Part shown: piece after piece, positions 1 through 9,120 of the stretch
How the letters are laid out: every line of letters starts with the position of its first letter
How positions within the stretch are numbered: the first letter of the stretch is position 1
Assembly: GCF_011383005.1 (NCBI RefSeq)
Contig: NZ_CP049935.1
Span: forward strand, 992,001 to 1,056,000
Length of the DNA stretch: 64,000 nucleotides
DNA from: Phycicoccus sp. HDW14
Lineage (GTDB): Bacteria; Actinomycetota; Actinomycetes; Actinomycetales; Dermatophilaceae
Direction: 5' to 3'
Position numbers and translations under genes: made by a program
The notes under the pieces: generated by a model
The model's input: the letters and a program-made list of their open reading frames with translations, nothing else
Told to the model about the DNA's origin: nothing
Databases searched by the model: none

Positions 1-126
1 GACCACCCGGACGCCACGTGGCTCTCGGCCGGCATGAGCGCCGACCTCGAGGACGCCGTGGCCGAAGGGGCGACACACCTGCGTGTCGGGTCGGCAATCC
101 TCGGATCTCGTGAGTCACACCGGTAA
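1..126 (+). CDS. YggS/PLPBP family PLP homeostasis protein, C-terminal end (partial)
   Basis: The first 41 codons are open in frame 1 and end at TAA (124-126). The encoded tail reads as an SAGMSxDLExAVAEGAT stretch followed by RVGSAILGSR, which matches the C-terminus of YggS-type pyridoxal-phosphate-binding proteins, where the last strand of the TIM barrel contacts the PLP phosphate. The gene begins outside the window. Its position just before sepF and yggT is the usual one in the actinobacterial division cluster, which supports the call. Catalytic residues such as the PLP lysine lie upstream and cannot be checked. Confidence 0.85.
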   Translation, partial: DHPDATWLSAGMSADLEDAVAEGATHLRVGSAILGSRESHR

Positions 127-181
127 CTTCAATCACGACGCACGGCCCTGACCGACGGGCCCGACGACCGAGGAGCACGTG

Positions 182-667
182 ATGGCTGGCGCGCTGCGCA
201 AGACGATGGTGTACCTGGGCCTCGCCGAGGACCAGGGCCACTACGACGACGAGTACTACGACGGCTACGACGAGCCCGAGGTCGAGGAGCGCGCCGAGCG
301 CACGGAGCACCGCGGGGCCGAGGTCACGCCGCTGCCCACCCGCCGCCCGGTGGCCGAGGTCGTCCGCGGTCACGACGCCGGCAGCGTCTCGCGGATCACG
401 ACGATCCACCCGCGCACCTACAACGAGGCCAAGACGATCGGGGAGAACTTCCGCGACGGCGTCCCGGTCATCATGAACCTCACGGACATGAGCGACGCCG
501 ACGCCAAGCGCCTCGTCGACTTCGCGGCCGGCCTCGTCTTCGGCCTGCACGGCTCCATCGAGCGGGTCACCTCGAAGGTCTTCCTCCTCTCGCCCGAGAC
601 CGTCGAGGTCAACGCCGAGGAGGGCCCCGTGGCCGTCACCGGCCGGAGTGTCTTCAACCAGAGCTGA
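182..667 (+). CDS. sepF: Cell division protein SepF
   Basis: SepF bridges FtsZ filaments to the membrane at the division septum. The 161-residue protein starts with a short amphipathic membrane-targeting helix ([14 protein letters not shown]), has an acidic, Tyr/Asp-rich linker at about residues 18-70, and ends with the globular SepF domain from about residue 70 ([12 protein letters not shown], then [11 protein letters not shown]). A GTG at 179 is also in frame, but the GAGGAG at 170-175 lies 6 bases before the ATG at 182, so 182 is preferred. It sits between the YggS tail and yggT, as in other actinobacterial division clusters. Length and order are normal for the family. Confidence 0.95.
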   Translation: MAGALRKTMVYLGLAEDQGHYDDEYYDGYDEPEVEERAERTEHRGAEVTPLPTRRPVAEVVRGHDAGSVSRITTIHPRTYNEAKTIGENFRDGVPVIMNLTDMSDADAKRLVDFAAGLVFGLHGSIERVTSKVFLLSPETVEVNAEEGPVAVTGRSVFNQS

Positions 668-716
668 CGCCGGACCCGGTCACGGCCCGCACGGGTCGAT
701 CAGTCACACTGCCTCC

Positions 717-1007
717 ATGCGCGCCGTCTTCGCCGTCCTCGCCTTCGTGGTCTTCCTGTACCTCGTCGTGCTCATCGGCCGGGTGGTCTTCGACTGGATC
801 CGCATCTTCGCCCGCGAGTGGCGTCCCCGCGGGCCGGTGCTGCTCGTCGCCGAGCCGGTCTACACGCTCACCGAGCCGCCGCTGCGCGCCCTGCGCAAGG
901 TGATCCCCCCGCTGCGGATCGGCGCCGTGTCGGTCGACCTGTCGTTCATGGTCCTGTTCGTCGGTGTGATCATCCTCCAGCTCGTGCTGTCCGGGCTGGC
1001 CCGCTGA
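717..1007 (+). CDS. YggT family membrane protein
   Basis: This 96-residue protein has two hydrophobic segments, at about residues 1-22 and 70-94, joined by a loop containing the family's typical YTLTEPPLRALR and PPLRIGAVSVDLS stretches. YggT proteins sit in the membrane; in actinobacteria they lie between sepF and divIVA and are thought to support the division/elongation machinery, although the molecular role is not settled. The reading frame is open from 648, overlapping sepF, but the ATG at 717 fits the family's N-terminus. No strong ribosome binding site is visible. Confidence 0.9.
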   Translation: MRAVFAVLAFVVFLYLVVLIGRVVFDWIRIFAREWRPRGPVLLVAEPVYTLTEPPLRALRKVIPPLRIGAVSVDLSFMVLFVGVIILQLVLSGLAR

Positions 1008-1158
1008 GGGCTTCCGTCCGCCCGGCGTTCGTCACTTCCGACCACATCTGTCACGCCAGCCCCGCCACCGGGTAGTCTGTCGAACCGGACCCCGACGCCG
1101 CACCCGCGACGCCGGACGGCCCCGACCCGTGACCCCCACCGGCCACCAGGAGTTGACC

Positions 1159-2613
1159 ATGGCTCTCTCGCCCGAGGACGTCCTCAACAAGACGTTCACC
1201 CAGACCCAGTTCCGTCGTGGCTACGACGAGCGCGAGGTCGACGACTTCCTCGACGACATCGTCGCCGAGATGCGGCGGATCACCAAGGAGGGCGAGGACC
1301 TGCGCGGCGAGCTGACCAGCTGCCGCGAGGGCAAGGGGATGGCCCCGACGACGGCCTTCGCCCGGCCCGACGCCGACACCTCCCGCGACCTCGAGGAGCT
1401 GCGCTCCAAGAACGCGACGCTGGCCGCCCGGGTCTCCGAGCTCGAGGGCACGCGCAGCGAGCTCACCGCCCGGCTCGGCGAGTTCGAGGGCAAGAGCGGC
1501 GACGGCGAGGCCCGCGCGGCCGAGCTGCAGGGCACGGTCGCCCAGCTGCAGGGCACCGTCACCCAGCTCACCGACCGCACCGCCGAGCTCGAGCAGCTGC
1601 TCCAGCAGCGCGACACCGAGATCGAGGCCCTGCGCGGGGCCAGCGGCGACGTCGACGCCCGCGTCGCCGACGCCGAGCGCCGCGCCGGTGAGTTCGAGAA
1701 CCACGCCTCGCAGCTCGAGCGGCACGCCGCCGGGCTCGAGGACAAGATCCGCGAGCTCGAGGCCCAGGCCGAGGAGGCGCGCCAGCAGGCCGCCGCCGCG
1801 GCCGGGGAGCGCGACGAGCACGCCGCGGCCCTCGTGAACGTCCGCGAGCAGCAGGGTGCGGCCACCGACGAGCAGGTCTCCATCCTCGAGGCCCGCCTCG
1901 AGGAGGCCCGCCGCGAGGCCGACGAGCGGGTCGCCGCCGCCGAGCAGCGCGCCCAGCAGCTCGAGGCCCAGGTCCAGGAGGCCGAGCAGCGCGCCAGCGC
2001 CGCGCAGGCCGCCCAGGGTCAGGGCGAGGGTGGCCTCGGGGCCGCCGCGCTCGCCGGTGCCGGTGGCGGGGCCAGCGCGGCCGGCGTCATCGCCCTCGCG
2101 CAGCGCCTGCACGACGAGCACGTCGCCGCCGGTGAGTCCAAGCGCGACGAGCTGGTGTCGGAGGGTCAGCGCAAGCACGACGAGCTGCTCGGCACCGCCC
2201 AGCGCAAGCACGAGGAGCTCATCACCACCGGCCAGAACCGCCACGACGAGCTCGTGTCGACCGGCCAGGCCCAGCACGACGAGCTGATCTCCACGGCGAC
2301 CGCCCAGCGGGACGAGATGATCGGCACCGCGACGACCCAGCGCGACGAGATGCTCACCGAGGCCCGGGAGCGCTCGACGGGGATGGTCGCCGAGGCGCAG
2401 CAGAAGAAGGCCTCGATCCTCGAGGAGCTCGGCCGTGAGCGGAGCCTGCTCGAGCGCAAGATCGAGGAGCTGCGGGGCTTCGAGCGCGACTACCGCGCCC
2501 GCCTGCACGACTACATCCAGAACCAGCTCGCCGACCTCAAGAACGTCGGTGGCGACGAGGCCGCCGCGCCGGCCGAGGAGGCGGCGCAGCCGCAGCACGA
2601 GCCGCAGGGCTGA
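1159..2613 (+). CDS. DivIVA/Wag31-type polar growth scaffold
   Basis: DivIVA proteins bind curved membrane at cell poles and recruit the elongation machinery in actinobacteria. The N-terminal lipid-binding domain is clear (DVLNKTFTQTQFRRGYDERE, then VDDFLDDIV). It is followed by a long Glu/Ala/Arg-rich coiled coil at about residues 75-290, a short Gly/Ala-rich break (about 290-310), a run of eleven-residue repeats and a final coiled coil with an acidic tail. At 484 residues it is longer than Mycobacterium Wag31 (about 260), closer to Streptomyces DivIVA. AGGAG at 1148-1152 sets the ATG at 1159. An in-frame GTG at 1129 has no such signal. A TAGTCT hexamer near 1073 could be the -10 box. Confidence 0.93.
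   Translation: MALSPEDVLNKTFTQTQFRRGYDEREVDDFLDDIVAEMRRITKEGEDLRGELTSCREGKGMAPTTAFARPDADTSRDLEELRSKNATLAARVSELEGTRSELTARLGEFEGKSGDGEARAAELQGTVAQLQGTVTQLTDRTAELEQLLQQRDTEIEALRGASGDVDARVADAERRAGEFENHASQLERHAAGLEDKIRELEAQAEEARQQAAAAAGERDEHAAALVNVREQQGAATDEQVSILEARLEEARREADERVAAAEQRAQQLEAQVQEAEQRASAAQAAQGQGEGGLGAAALAGAGGGASAAGVIALAQRLHDEHVAAGESKRDELVSEGQRKHDELLGTAQRKHEELITTGQNRHDELVSTGQAQHDELISTATAQRDEMIGTATTQRDEMLTEARERSTGMVAEAQQKKASILEELGRERSLLERKIEELRGFERDYRARLHDYIQNQLADLKNVGGDEAAAPAEEAAQPQHEPQG
2101..2364 (+). repeat. Eight tandem 33-bp (11-residue) repeats inside the divIVA-type gene
   Basis: Eight consecutive 33-base units encode eleven-residue repeats with the pattern QxxHDELxxTG. Unit 3 is QRKHDELLGTA and unit 4 is QRKHEELITTG. 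The register is strict, with no insertion between units. An eleven-residue period is a hendecad, which gives a nearly straight or slightly right-handed coiled coil, unlike the heptads in the rest of the protein. Confidence 0.9.
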
Positions 2614-2626
2614 GCTCGACCACGCA

Positions 2627-2657
2627 CGAAGGGCCCGGGAACTTCCCGGGCCCTTCG
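2627..2657 (+). terminator. Hairpin terminator after the divIVA-type gene
   Basis: A near-perfect inverted repeat of about 14 bp (left arm CGAAGGGCCCGGGA, right arm its complement) begins 14 bases after the stop codon. No U-tract follows, as is usual in high-GC actinobacteria. Confidence 0.75.
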
Positions 2658-2780
2658 TCGTTGGGGCCAAGAGCACAGGTCGTCGCGGCGTTTCGCGCGA
2701 GCGGGACACCCGCGACTGCCCGTATCCTCCTCGCACCGGCCGGGCCGTACGGGCTCGTCCAGCCCCGGAAAGGGTTCCTC

Positions 2781-3742
<962 letters not shown>

Positions 3743-3770
<28 letters not shown>

Positions 3771-4318
3771 CGAGCGCCGAGCCCACCCCGAGCCCCGCAC
3801 CCGACCCCTCGCACGAGGGACGCCGCCGGTTGCGCGTCCTGCTCGTGGCGATCGCCGCGCTCGTCCTCGTCCTCGACCAGGGCACCAAGGCCTGGGCCCT
3901 CGCGGCCCTGACCCCGGGGCAGCCGGTCGACCTCGTGGGCTCGGCCATCCGGCTCAACCTCATCCGCAACCCCGGGGCGGCCTTCTCGCTCGGCGACGGG
4001 CGCACCTGGCTGCTCACCCTCGTCTCGCTGGCCATCCTCGGCTGGGTCCTCGTCGCGGTGCGCCGGGTCGACAACCGCGGCTGGGCCGTCCCGCTGGGCC
4101 TGCTGCTCGGTGGCGCCGTGGGCAACCTCGTCGACCGGCTGGTCCGCGAGCCGAGCCCCGGCCAGGGACACGTCGTCGACTTCATCGACTACTTCGGCTG
4201 GTTCATCGGCAACGTCGCCGACATCGCGATCGTCGTCGCCGCCGGTGTCGTCATGGTCCTCGCCTACCGCGGGGTGCCGCTGGGCTCCCGGCACAGCGCG
4301 GAGCACGCCGATGGCTGA
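3743..4318 (+). CDS. lspA: Lipoprotein signal peptidase (signal peptidase II)
   Basis: LspA is the membrane aspartyl protease that cleaves the signal peptide from diacylglyceryl-modified prolipoproteins. Four hydrophobic segments are visible after a polar N-terminus (residues about 1-28). Family motifs include DQGTKAWA in the first membrane segment, RNPGAAFSL, and the two catalytic aspartates D131 (GNLVDR) and D160 (GNVADIA). The ATG at 3743 overlaps the upstream gene by 28 bases and lacks a clear ribosome binding site, so the true start could be slightly downstream. The downstream pseudouridine synthase overlaps by 8 bases, a very common lspA-rluD pairing. A likely client in this window is the CtaC lipoprotein. 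Confidence 0.93.
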
Positions 4319-5231
4319 CCAGCGCACCGTCCTCGTCCCCGACGGCCTCGAGGGCGAGCGGGTCGATGCCGCCATCGCCCGCCTCTTCGGGCTCTCGCGC
4401 ACCCGCGCCGCCGACCTCGCCGCCGCCGGCGACGTCAGCGTCAACGCCACGAGCGTCGGCAAGAGCCACCGCGTGAGCGCCGGCGACATGCTCGAGGTCG
4501 CCATCCCCAGCGGACCGGCCGCGGTCCTCGAGGTCGTCGCCGAGCCGGTGCCCGGCATGAGGGTCGTCCACGACGACGACGACATCGTCGTCGTCGACAA
4601 GCCCGTGGGCGTCGCGGCCCACCCGAGCGTCGGCTGGACCGGCCCGAACGTGCTCGCCGGACTCAAGGCCGCCGGCTACCGCATCTCCACGAGCGGGGCG
4701 GCCGAGCGCCAGGGCATCGTCTCGCGCCTCGACGTCGGCACCTCCGGCCTCATGGTCGTCTGCAAGAGCGAGCGCGGCTACAGCGTCCTCAAGCGGGCCT
4801 TCAAGGAGCGCCGGGTCGAGAAGACGTACCACGCGCTCGTGCAGGGCCTGCCCGACCCGCTCGTCGGTACCATCGACGCGCCCATCGGCCGCCACCCCGG
4901 CGGCGACTACAAGTTCGCGGTGATGGACTCCGGCAAGCCCGCCGTCACCCACTACGAGCTGCTCGAGGCCTTCCGGCACGCCAGCCTGCTCGAGATCCAC
5001 CTCGAGACCGGCCGCACCCACCAGATCCGGGTGCACATGGCCGCCGTCCGCCACCCCTGCGTCGGCGACCCCACGTACGGCGCCGACCCCACGCTCGCGA
5101 AGCGGCTCGGGCTGGAGCGGCAGTGGCTGCACGCCGTCGGGCTCGGCTTCGAGCACCCCGGGTCGGGGGAGTGGGTCACCTTCGAGAGCAGCTACCCGCG
5201 CGACCTCCAGGACGCCCTCGACCGCCTCTGA
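4311..5231 (+). CDS. RluA/RluD family 23S rRNA pseudouridine synthase
   Basis: This 306-residue protein has an N-terminal S4 RNA-binding domain (about residues 5-75, [21 protein letters not shown]) followed by the pseudouridine synthase fold. The catalytic aspartate is D141 in [10 protein letters not shown], preceded by the typical [13 protein letters not shown] segment; the late family motif [12 protein letters not shown] is also present. Members isomerise specific uridines in 23S rRNA. The ATG overlaps the last codons of lspA, implying translational coupling. The exact target uridine cannot be told from sequence alone. Confidence 0.92.
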   Translation: MADQRTVLVPDGLEGERVDAAIARLFGLSRTRAADLAAAGDVSVNATSVGKSHRVSAGDMLEVAIPSGPAAVLEVVAEPVPGMRVVHDDDDIVVVDKPVGVAAHPSVGWTGPNVLAGLKAAGYRISTSGAAERQGIVSRLDVGTSGLMVVCKSERGYSVLKRAFKERRVEKTYHALVQGLPDPLVGTIDAPIGRHPGGDYKFAVMDSGKPAVTHYELLEAFRHASLLEIHLETGRTHQIRVHMAAVRHPCVGDPTYGADPTLAKRLGLERQWLHAVGLGFEHPGSGEWVTFESSYPRDLQDALDRL

Positions 5232-5319
5232 GCCGGTGCTCCGGCCCGGTGTGACGGGTGGGACCGAAGGGGTCGGGCGACACGACCCCGACACGCCGCA
5301 GGGTGTCCCCGGGCCGACC

Positions 5320-5325
5320 TAGGAT
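5320..5325 (+). promoter_or_regulatory. -10 element (TAGGAT) for dnaE
   Basis: TAGGAT ends 8 bases before the dnaE ATG at 5334 and no Shine-Dalgarno sequence lies between, which suggests a leaderless or near-leaderless transcript. Confidence 0.55.
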
Positions 5326-5333
5326 GGTCCGCG

Positions 5334-8300
5334 ATGTCCTCCCCGAACGCCCCGAGCCCCGCCCCGTCGACCAGCACGCCGAAGGGCTCGGACTCGTTCG
5401 TCCACCTCCACGTCCACACCGAGTACTCGATGCTCGACGGCGCGGCGCGCATCGGAGACCTGTTCACCCGGGCCGCCGAGATGGGCATGCCGGCCCTCGC
5501 GACCACCGACCACGGGTACGTCTTCGGGGCCTACGAGTTCTGGAAGAAGGCCCAGGGCACCGGCGTCAAGCCGATCATCGGTGTCGAGGCCTACGTCACC
5601 CCCGGCACCCACCGCACCGACAAGACCCGCGTCAAGTGGGGCGACGAGCGCACCCGCCCGGGCGACGACGTCTCGGGCTCGGGCGCCTACACGCACATGA
5701 CCCTGCTGGCCCGCGACAACGTGGGGCTGCACAACCTCTTCCGGATGGACAGCCAGGCCTCGCTCGACCAGGTCTACGCGAAGTGGCCGCGCGTCGACCG
5801 CGAGCTGCTCGACCAGTACGGCAAGGGGCTCATCGCCACCACCGGCTGCCCCTCCGGTGAGATCCAGACCCGGATCCGGTTGGGGCAGTACGACCTCGCC
5901 AAGCAGGCGGCCTCCGACCTGCGCGACATCTTCGGCGCCGAGAACTTCTTCTGCGAGCTGATGGACCACGGCCTCGACATCGAGCGCCGCGTCCAGAAGG
6001 ACCTGCTCAGGCTGGCCCGCGAGCTCGGCCTGCCGCTCGTGGCCACCAACGACCTGCACTACACGAGCCCCGAGGACGCCAAGGCGCACTCGGCGCTGCT
6101 CTGCGTGCAGTCCGGCTCGACCCTCATGGACCCGGGCCGCTTCAAGTTCGACGCCGACGACTTCTACCTCAAGAGCCCCGCCGAGATGCGCCACACCTGG
6201 CGCGAGCTGCCCGAGGCCTGCGACAACACCCTCCTCATCGCCGAGATGTGCGACATCTCGTTCACCGAGGGCGAGGGCCGGTACATGCCGGACTTCCCCT
6301 GCCCGCCCGGCGAGAACGCCGAGAGCTGGTTCGTCAAGGAGGTCGAGAAGGGGCTGCGCGAGCGCTTCCCCACCGGCGTCCCCGAGTACGCCACGAAGCA
6401 GGCCGCCTTCGAGACCGAGGTCATCGTCGGGAAGGGCTACGCGTCGTACTTCCTCGTCGTCGCCGACTTCATCACCTGGGCCAAGGCCAACGGCATCCGG
6501 GTCGGCCCGGGCCGTGGCTCGGGTGCCGGCTCGATGTGCGCGTACGCCATGAAGATCACCGACCTCGACCCCGTGCCGCACGGCCTGATCTTCGAGCGCT
6601 TCCTCAACCCCGAGCGCGCCTCGATGCCCGACTTCGACGTCGACTTCGACGAGCGCCGGCGCGGCGAGGTGATCCGCTACGTCACCGAGAAGTACGGCAG
6701 CGAGCGGGTCGCCCAGATCGTCACCTACGGCACGATCAAGGCCAAGCAGGCGGTCAAGGACTCCGCGCGCGTCATGGGGCACCCGTTCGCGGTCGGCGAG
6801 CAGCTGACCAAGGCCATGCCCCCGGACGTCATGGGCAAGGGCGTGCCGCTCTCGGGCATCTACGACCCGAACCACCCGCGCTACGGCGAGGGCAAGGAGT
6901 TCCGCGACCTCGTCGCCCAGGAGCAGCACCTCCAGGAGGTCGTCGAGACCGCCAAGGGCCTCGAGGGCCTCAAGCGTCAGTGGGGCGTGCACGCCGCCGG
7001 CGTCATCATGTCCAGCGAGCCGCTCATCGACGTCATCCCCGTCATGCGCCGCCTGCAGGACGGCCAGGTCATCACCCAGTTCGACTACCCGAGCTGCGAG
7101 AGCCTCGGCCTGGTCAAGATGGACTTCCTCGGCCTGCGCAACCTCACGATCCTCGACGACGCCATCGCCAACGTGCAGGCCAACCGCGGCGAGGACATCG
7201 ACCTCGACGCGCTGTCCAAGGACATGACCGACAAGGCCACCTACGACCTGCTCGGCCGCGGCGACACCCTCGGCGTCTTCCAGCTCGACGGCGGCGGCAT
7301 GCGCACGCTGCTCAAGCTGATGCAGCCCGACAACTTCGAGGACATCTCCGCGGCCCTCGCGCTCTACCGGCCGGGCCCGATGGGCGTCAACGCGCACACG
7401 AACTTCGCGCTGCGCAAGAACGGCAAGCAGGAGCTCATCCCGCTCGACCCGCAGCTCAAGGGCAAGCTCCAGCCCGAGATGGTCGAGGCCCTCGAACCCA
7501 TCCTCGGCACCACCTACGGCCTGGTGATCTACCAGGAGCAGGTCATGGAGATCGCCCAGAAGCTCGCCGGGTACACCCTCGGCAACGCCGACCTCCTCCG
7601 GCGCGCCATGGGCAAGAAGAAGAAGGAGGTCCTCGACAAGGAGTACGAGCCGTTCGCCGCCGGCATGAAGGCCAAGGGCTTCACCGAGGCCTCGGTCGCC
7701 GCGCTCTGGGGCGTGCTCGTCCCGTTCTCCGACTACGCGTTCAACAAGGCCCACACCGCCGCCTACGGCCTCGTGTCGTACTGGACCGGCTACCTCAAGG
7801 CCAACTACCCGGCCGAGTACATGGCCGCGCTGCTCACGAGCGTCGGCGACGACAAGGACAAGTCGGCCCTCTACCTCGGCGAGTGCCGCCGGATGGGCAT
7901 CAAGGTGCTCCCGCCCGACGTCAACGACTCGGTCGGGCAGTTCGCCGCGGTCGGCACCGACATCCGCTTCGGGCTGCACGCCATCCGCAACGTCGGCCAC
8001 AACGTCGTCGAGGCGATCATCGCCGCCCGCGAGGAGAAGGGGGCCTTCACCTCCTTCCGCGACTTCATGTCCAAGGTCCCGGCGGTGGTGTGCAACAAGC
8101 GCACCATCGAGTCGCTCATCAAGGGCGGCGCGTTCGACGGCCTGGCCGAGACCCGGATGGGCCTGGTCCGCATCCACGAGGAGTACGTCGACGCGTTCGT
8201 CGCGGTCAAGCGCCAGGAGGCGATCGGGCAGGACAGCCTCTTCGGGTCCTTCGGCGACGACGCCGGCGGCGGCTCCGGCGGCGACCTCATGGGCCTGGCC

Positions 8301-9056
8301 CCGGTGCCGGGCGTCGAGTGGGACAAGCAGACCCTGCTCTCCTTCGAGCGCGAGATGCTCGGCCTCTACGTCTCCGACCACCCGCTGTTCGGCGTCGAGC
8401 ACGTGCTCAGCCAGCACGCCGACACCCAGATCGCCGCGCTGACCGCCGACGAGGGCGGGCGACCCGAGGGCTCGATGGTCACCGTCGCCGGCCTCATCAC
8501 CGGGCTGCAGATCAAGCGCACGAAGAAGGGCGACCTCTGGGCCATCGCCACCGTCGAGGACCTCGCCGGCTCCATCGAGTGCCTGTTCTTCCCGAGCAGC
8601 TACATGACCGTCTCCTCGATGCTCCAGCAGGACCAGATCGCCGTCGTGCGGGGCAAGCTGAACCACCGTGACGACTCGGTGTCGATCTACGCCCAGGAGC
8701 TGACCCTCCCCGACGTCAGCGAGGGCCCGCGCGGGCCGGTCGTCGTGTCGATGGAGACGGCCCGGGCCACCGCCCAGCGCATCGAGGAGCTCAAGGGCGT
8801 GCTCACCAACCACCCGGGCACCACCGAGGTGCACCTCAAGCTCCTCAAGCCCGGGCGCGCCGTCGAGATCCGGCTCGACCCCGCCTACCGGGTCAAGGCC
8901 GACGAGGCGCTGTTCGGCGACCTCAAGGTCCTCCTCGGCCCCGCTGCCTCTCCTGACGCCCAGGGGCCGGCGCGCGGGCGACCCTGCGGTGAACGGTCGT
9001 CGACACCGACGATCCGACGCCTCCCAGGGGGTGCCTCCGCACGGACTTCCCCCTAG
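5334..9056 (+). CDS. dnaE: DNA polymerase III alpha subunit (replicative)
   Basis: DnaE is the catalytic subunit of the replicative polymerase. Visible in order are the N-terminal PHP domain (FVHLHVHTEYSMLDGAA at about residues 22-38), the palm with the catalytic acidic motif PDFDVDFDE at about 432-440, a fingers region, a helix-hairpin-helix/PHP-contacting part, and a C-terminal OB fold from about residue 1055. The open frame gives 1240 residues, about 40 more than expected. The extra tail follows a likely single-base loss at the C run 8939-8942. Adding one C gives the family-like ending GPxCLS and a stop at 8954-8956, so the true gene probably ends at 8956. Confidence 0.95.
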   Translation: MSSPNAPSPAPSTSTPKGSDSFVHLHVHTEYSMLDGAARIGDLFTRAAEMGMPALATTDHGYVFGAYEFWKKAQGTGVKPIIGVEAYVTPGTHRTDKTRVKWGDERTRPGDDVSGSGAYTHMTLLARDNVGLHNLFRMDSQASLDQVYAKWPRVDRELLDQYGKGLIATTGCPSGEIQTRIRLGQYDLAKQAASDLRDIFGAENFFCELMDHGLDIERRVQKDLLRLARELGLPLVATNDLHYTSPEDAKAHSALLCVQSGSTLMDPGRFKFDADDFYLKSPAEMRHTWRELPEACDNTLLIAEMCDISFTEGEGRYMPDFPCPPGENAESWFVKEVEKGLRERFPTGVPEYATKQAAFETEVIVGKGYASYFLVVADFITWAKANGIRVGPGRGSGAGSMCAYAMKITDLDPVPHGLIFERFLNPERASMPDFDVDFDERRRGEVIRYVTEKYGSERVAQIVTYGTIKAKQAVKDSARVMGHPFAVGEQLTKAMPPDVMGKGVPLSGIYDPNHPRYGEGKEFRDLVAQEQHLQEVVETAKGLEGLKRQWGVHAAGVIMSSEPLIDVIPVMRRLQDGQVITQFDYPSCESLGLVKMDFLGLRNLTILDDAIANVQANRGEDIDLDALSKDMTDKATYDLLGRGDTLGVFQLDGGGMRTLLKLMQPDNFEDISAALALYRPGPMGVNAHTNFALRKNGKQELIPLDPQLKGKLQPEMVEALEPILGTTYGLVIYQEQVMEIAQKLAGYTLGNADLLRRAMGKKKKEVLDKEYEPFAAGMKAKGFTEASVAALWGVLVPFSDYAFNKAHTAAYGLVSYWTGYLKANYPAEYMAALLTSVGDDKDKSALYLGECRRMGIKVLPPDVNDSVGQFAAVGTDIRFGLHAIRNVGHNVVEAIIAAREEKGAFTSFRDFMSKVPAVVCNKRTIESLIKGGAFDGLAETRMGLVRIHEEYVDAFVAVKRQEAIGQDSLFGSFGDDAGGGSGGDLMGLAPVPGVEWDKQTLLSFEREMLGLYVSDHPLFGVEHVLSQHADTQIAALTADEGGRPEGSMVTVAGLITGLQIKRTKKGDLWAIATVEDLAGSIECLFFPSSYMTVSSMLQQDQIAVVRGKLNHRDDSVSIYAQELTLPDVSEGPRGPVVVSMETARATAQRIEELKGVLTNHPGTTEVHLKLLKPGRAVEIRLDPAYRVKADEALFGDLKVLLGPAASPDAQGPARGRPCGERSSTPTIRRLPGGASARTSP

Positions 9057-9120
9057 GGTCTACCTCACGCGGCCGCCCGGACAGGGGGCGCCGCTCGGAG
9101 AACCCAGGAGAACGTCCACG

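Noticed and set aside
5319..8834. Minus-strand open frame of 1171 codons opposite dnaE
   Set aside because: It is the shadow of a GC-rich coding strand, with Leu/Val/Gly/Asp-rich low-complexity content and no recognisable motif; dnaE is unquestionable on the plus strand.
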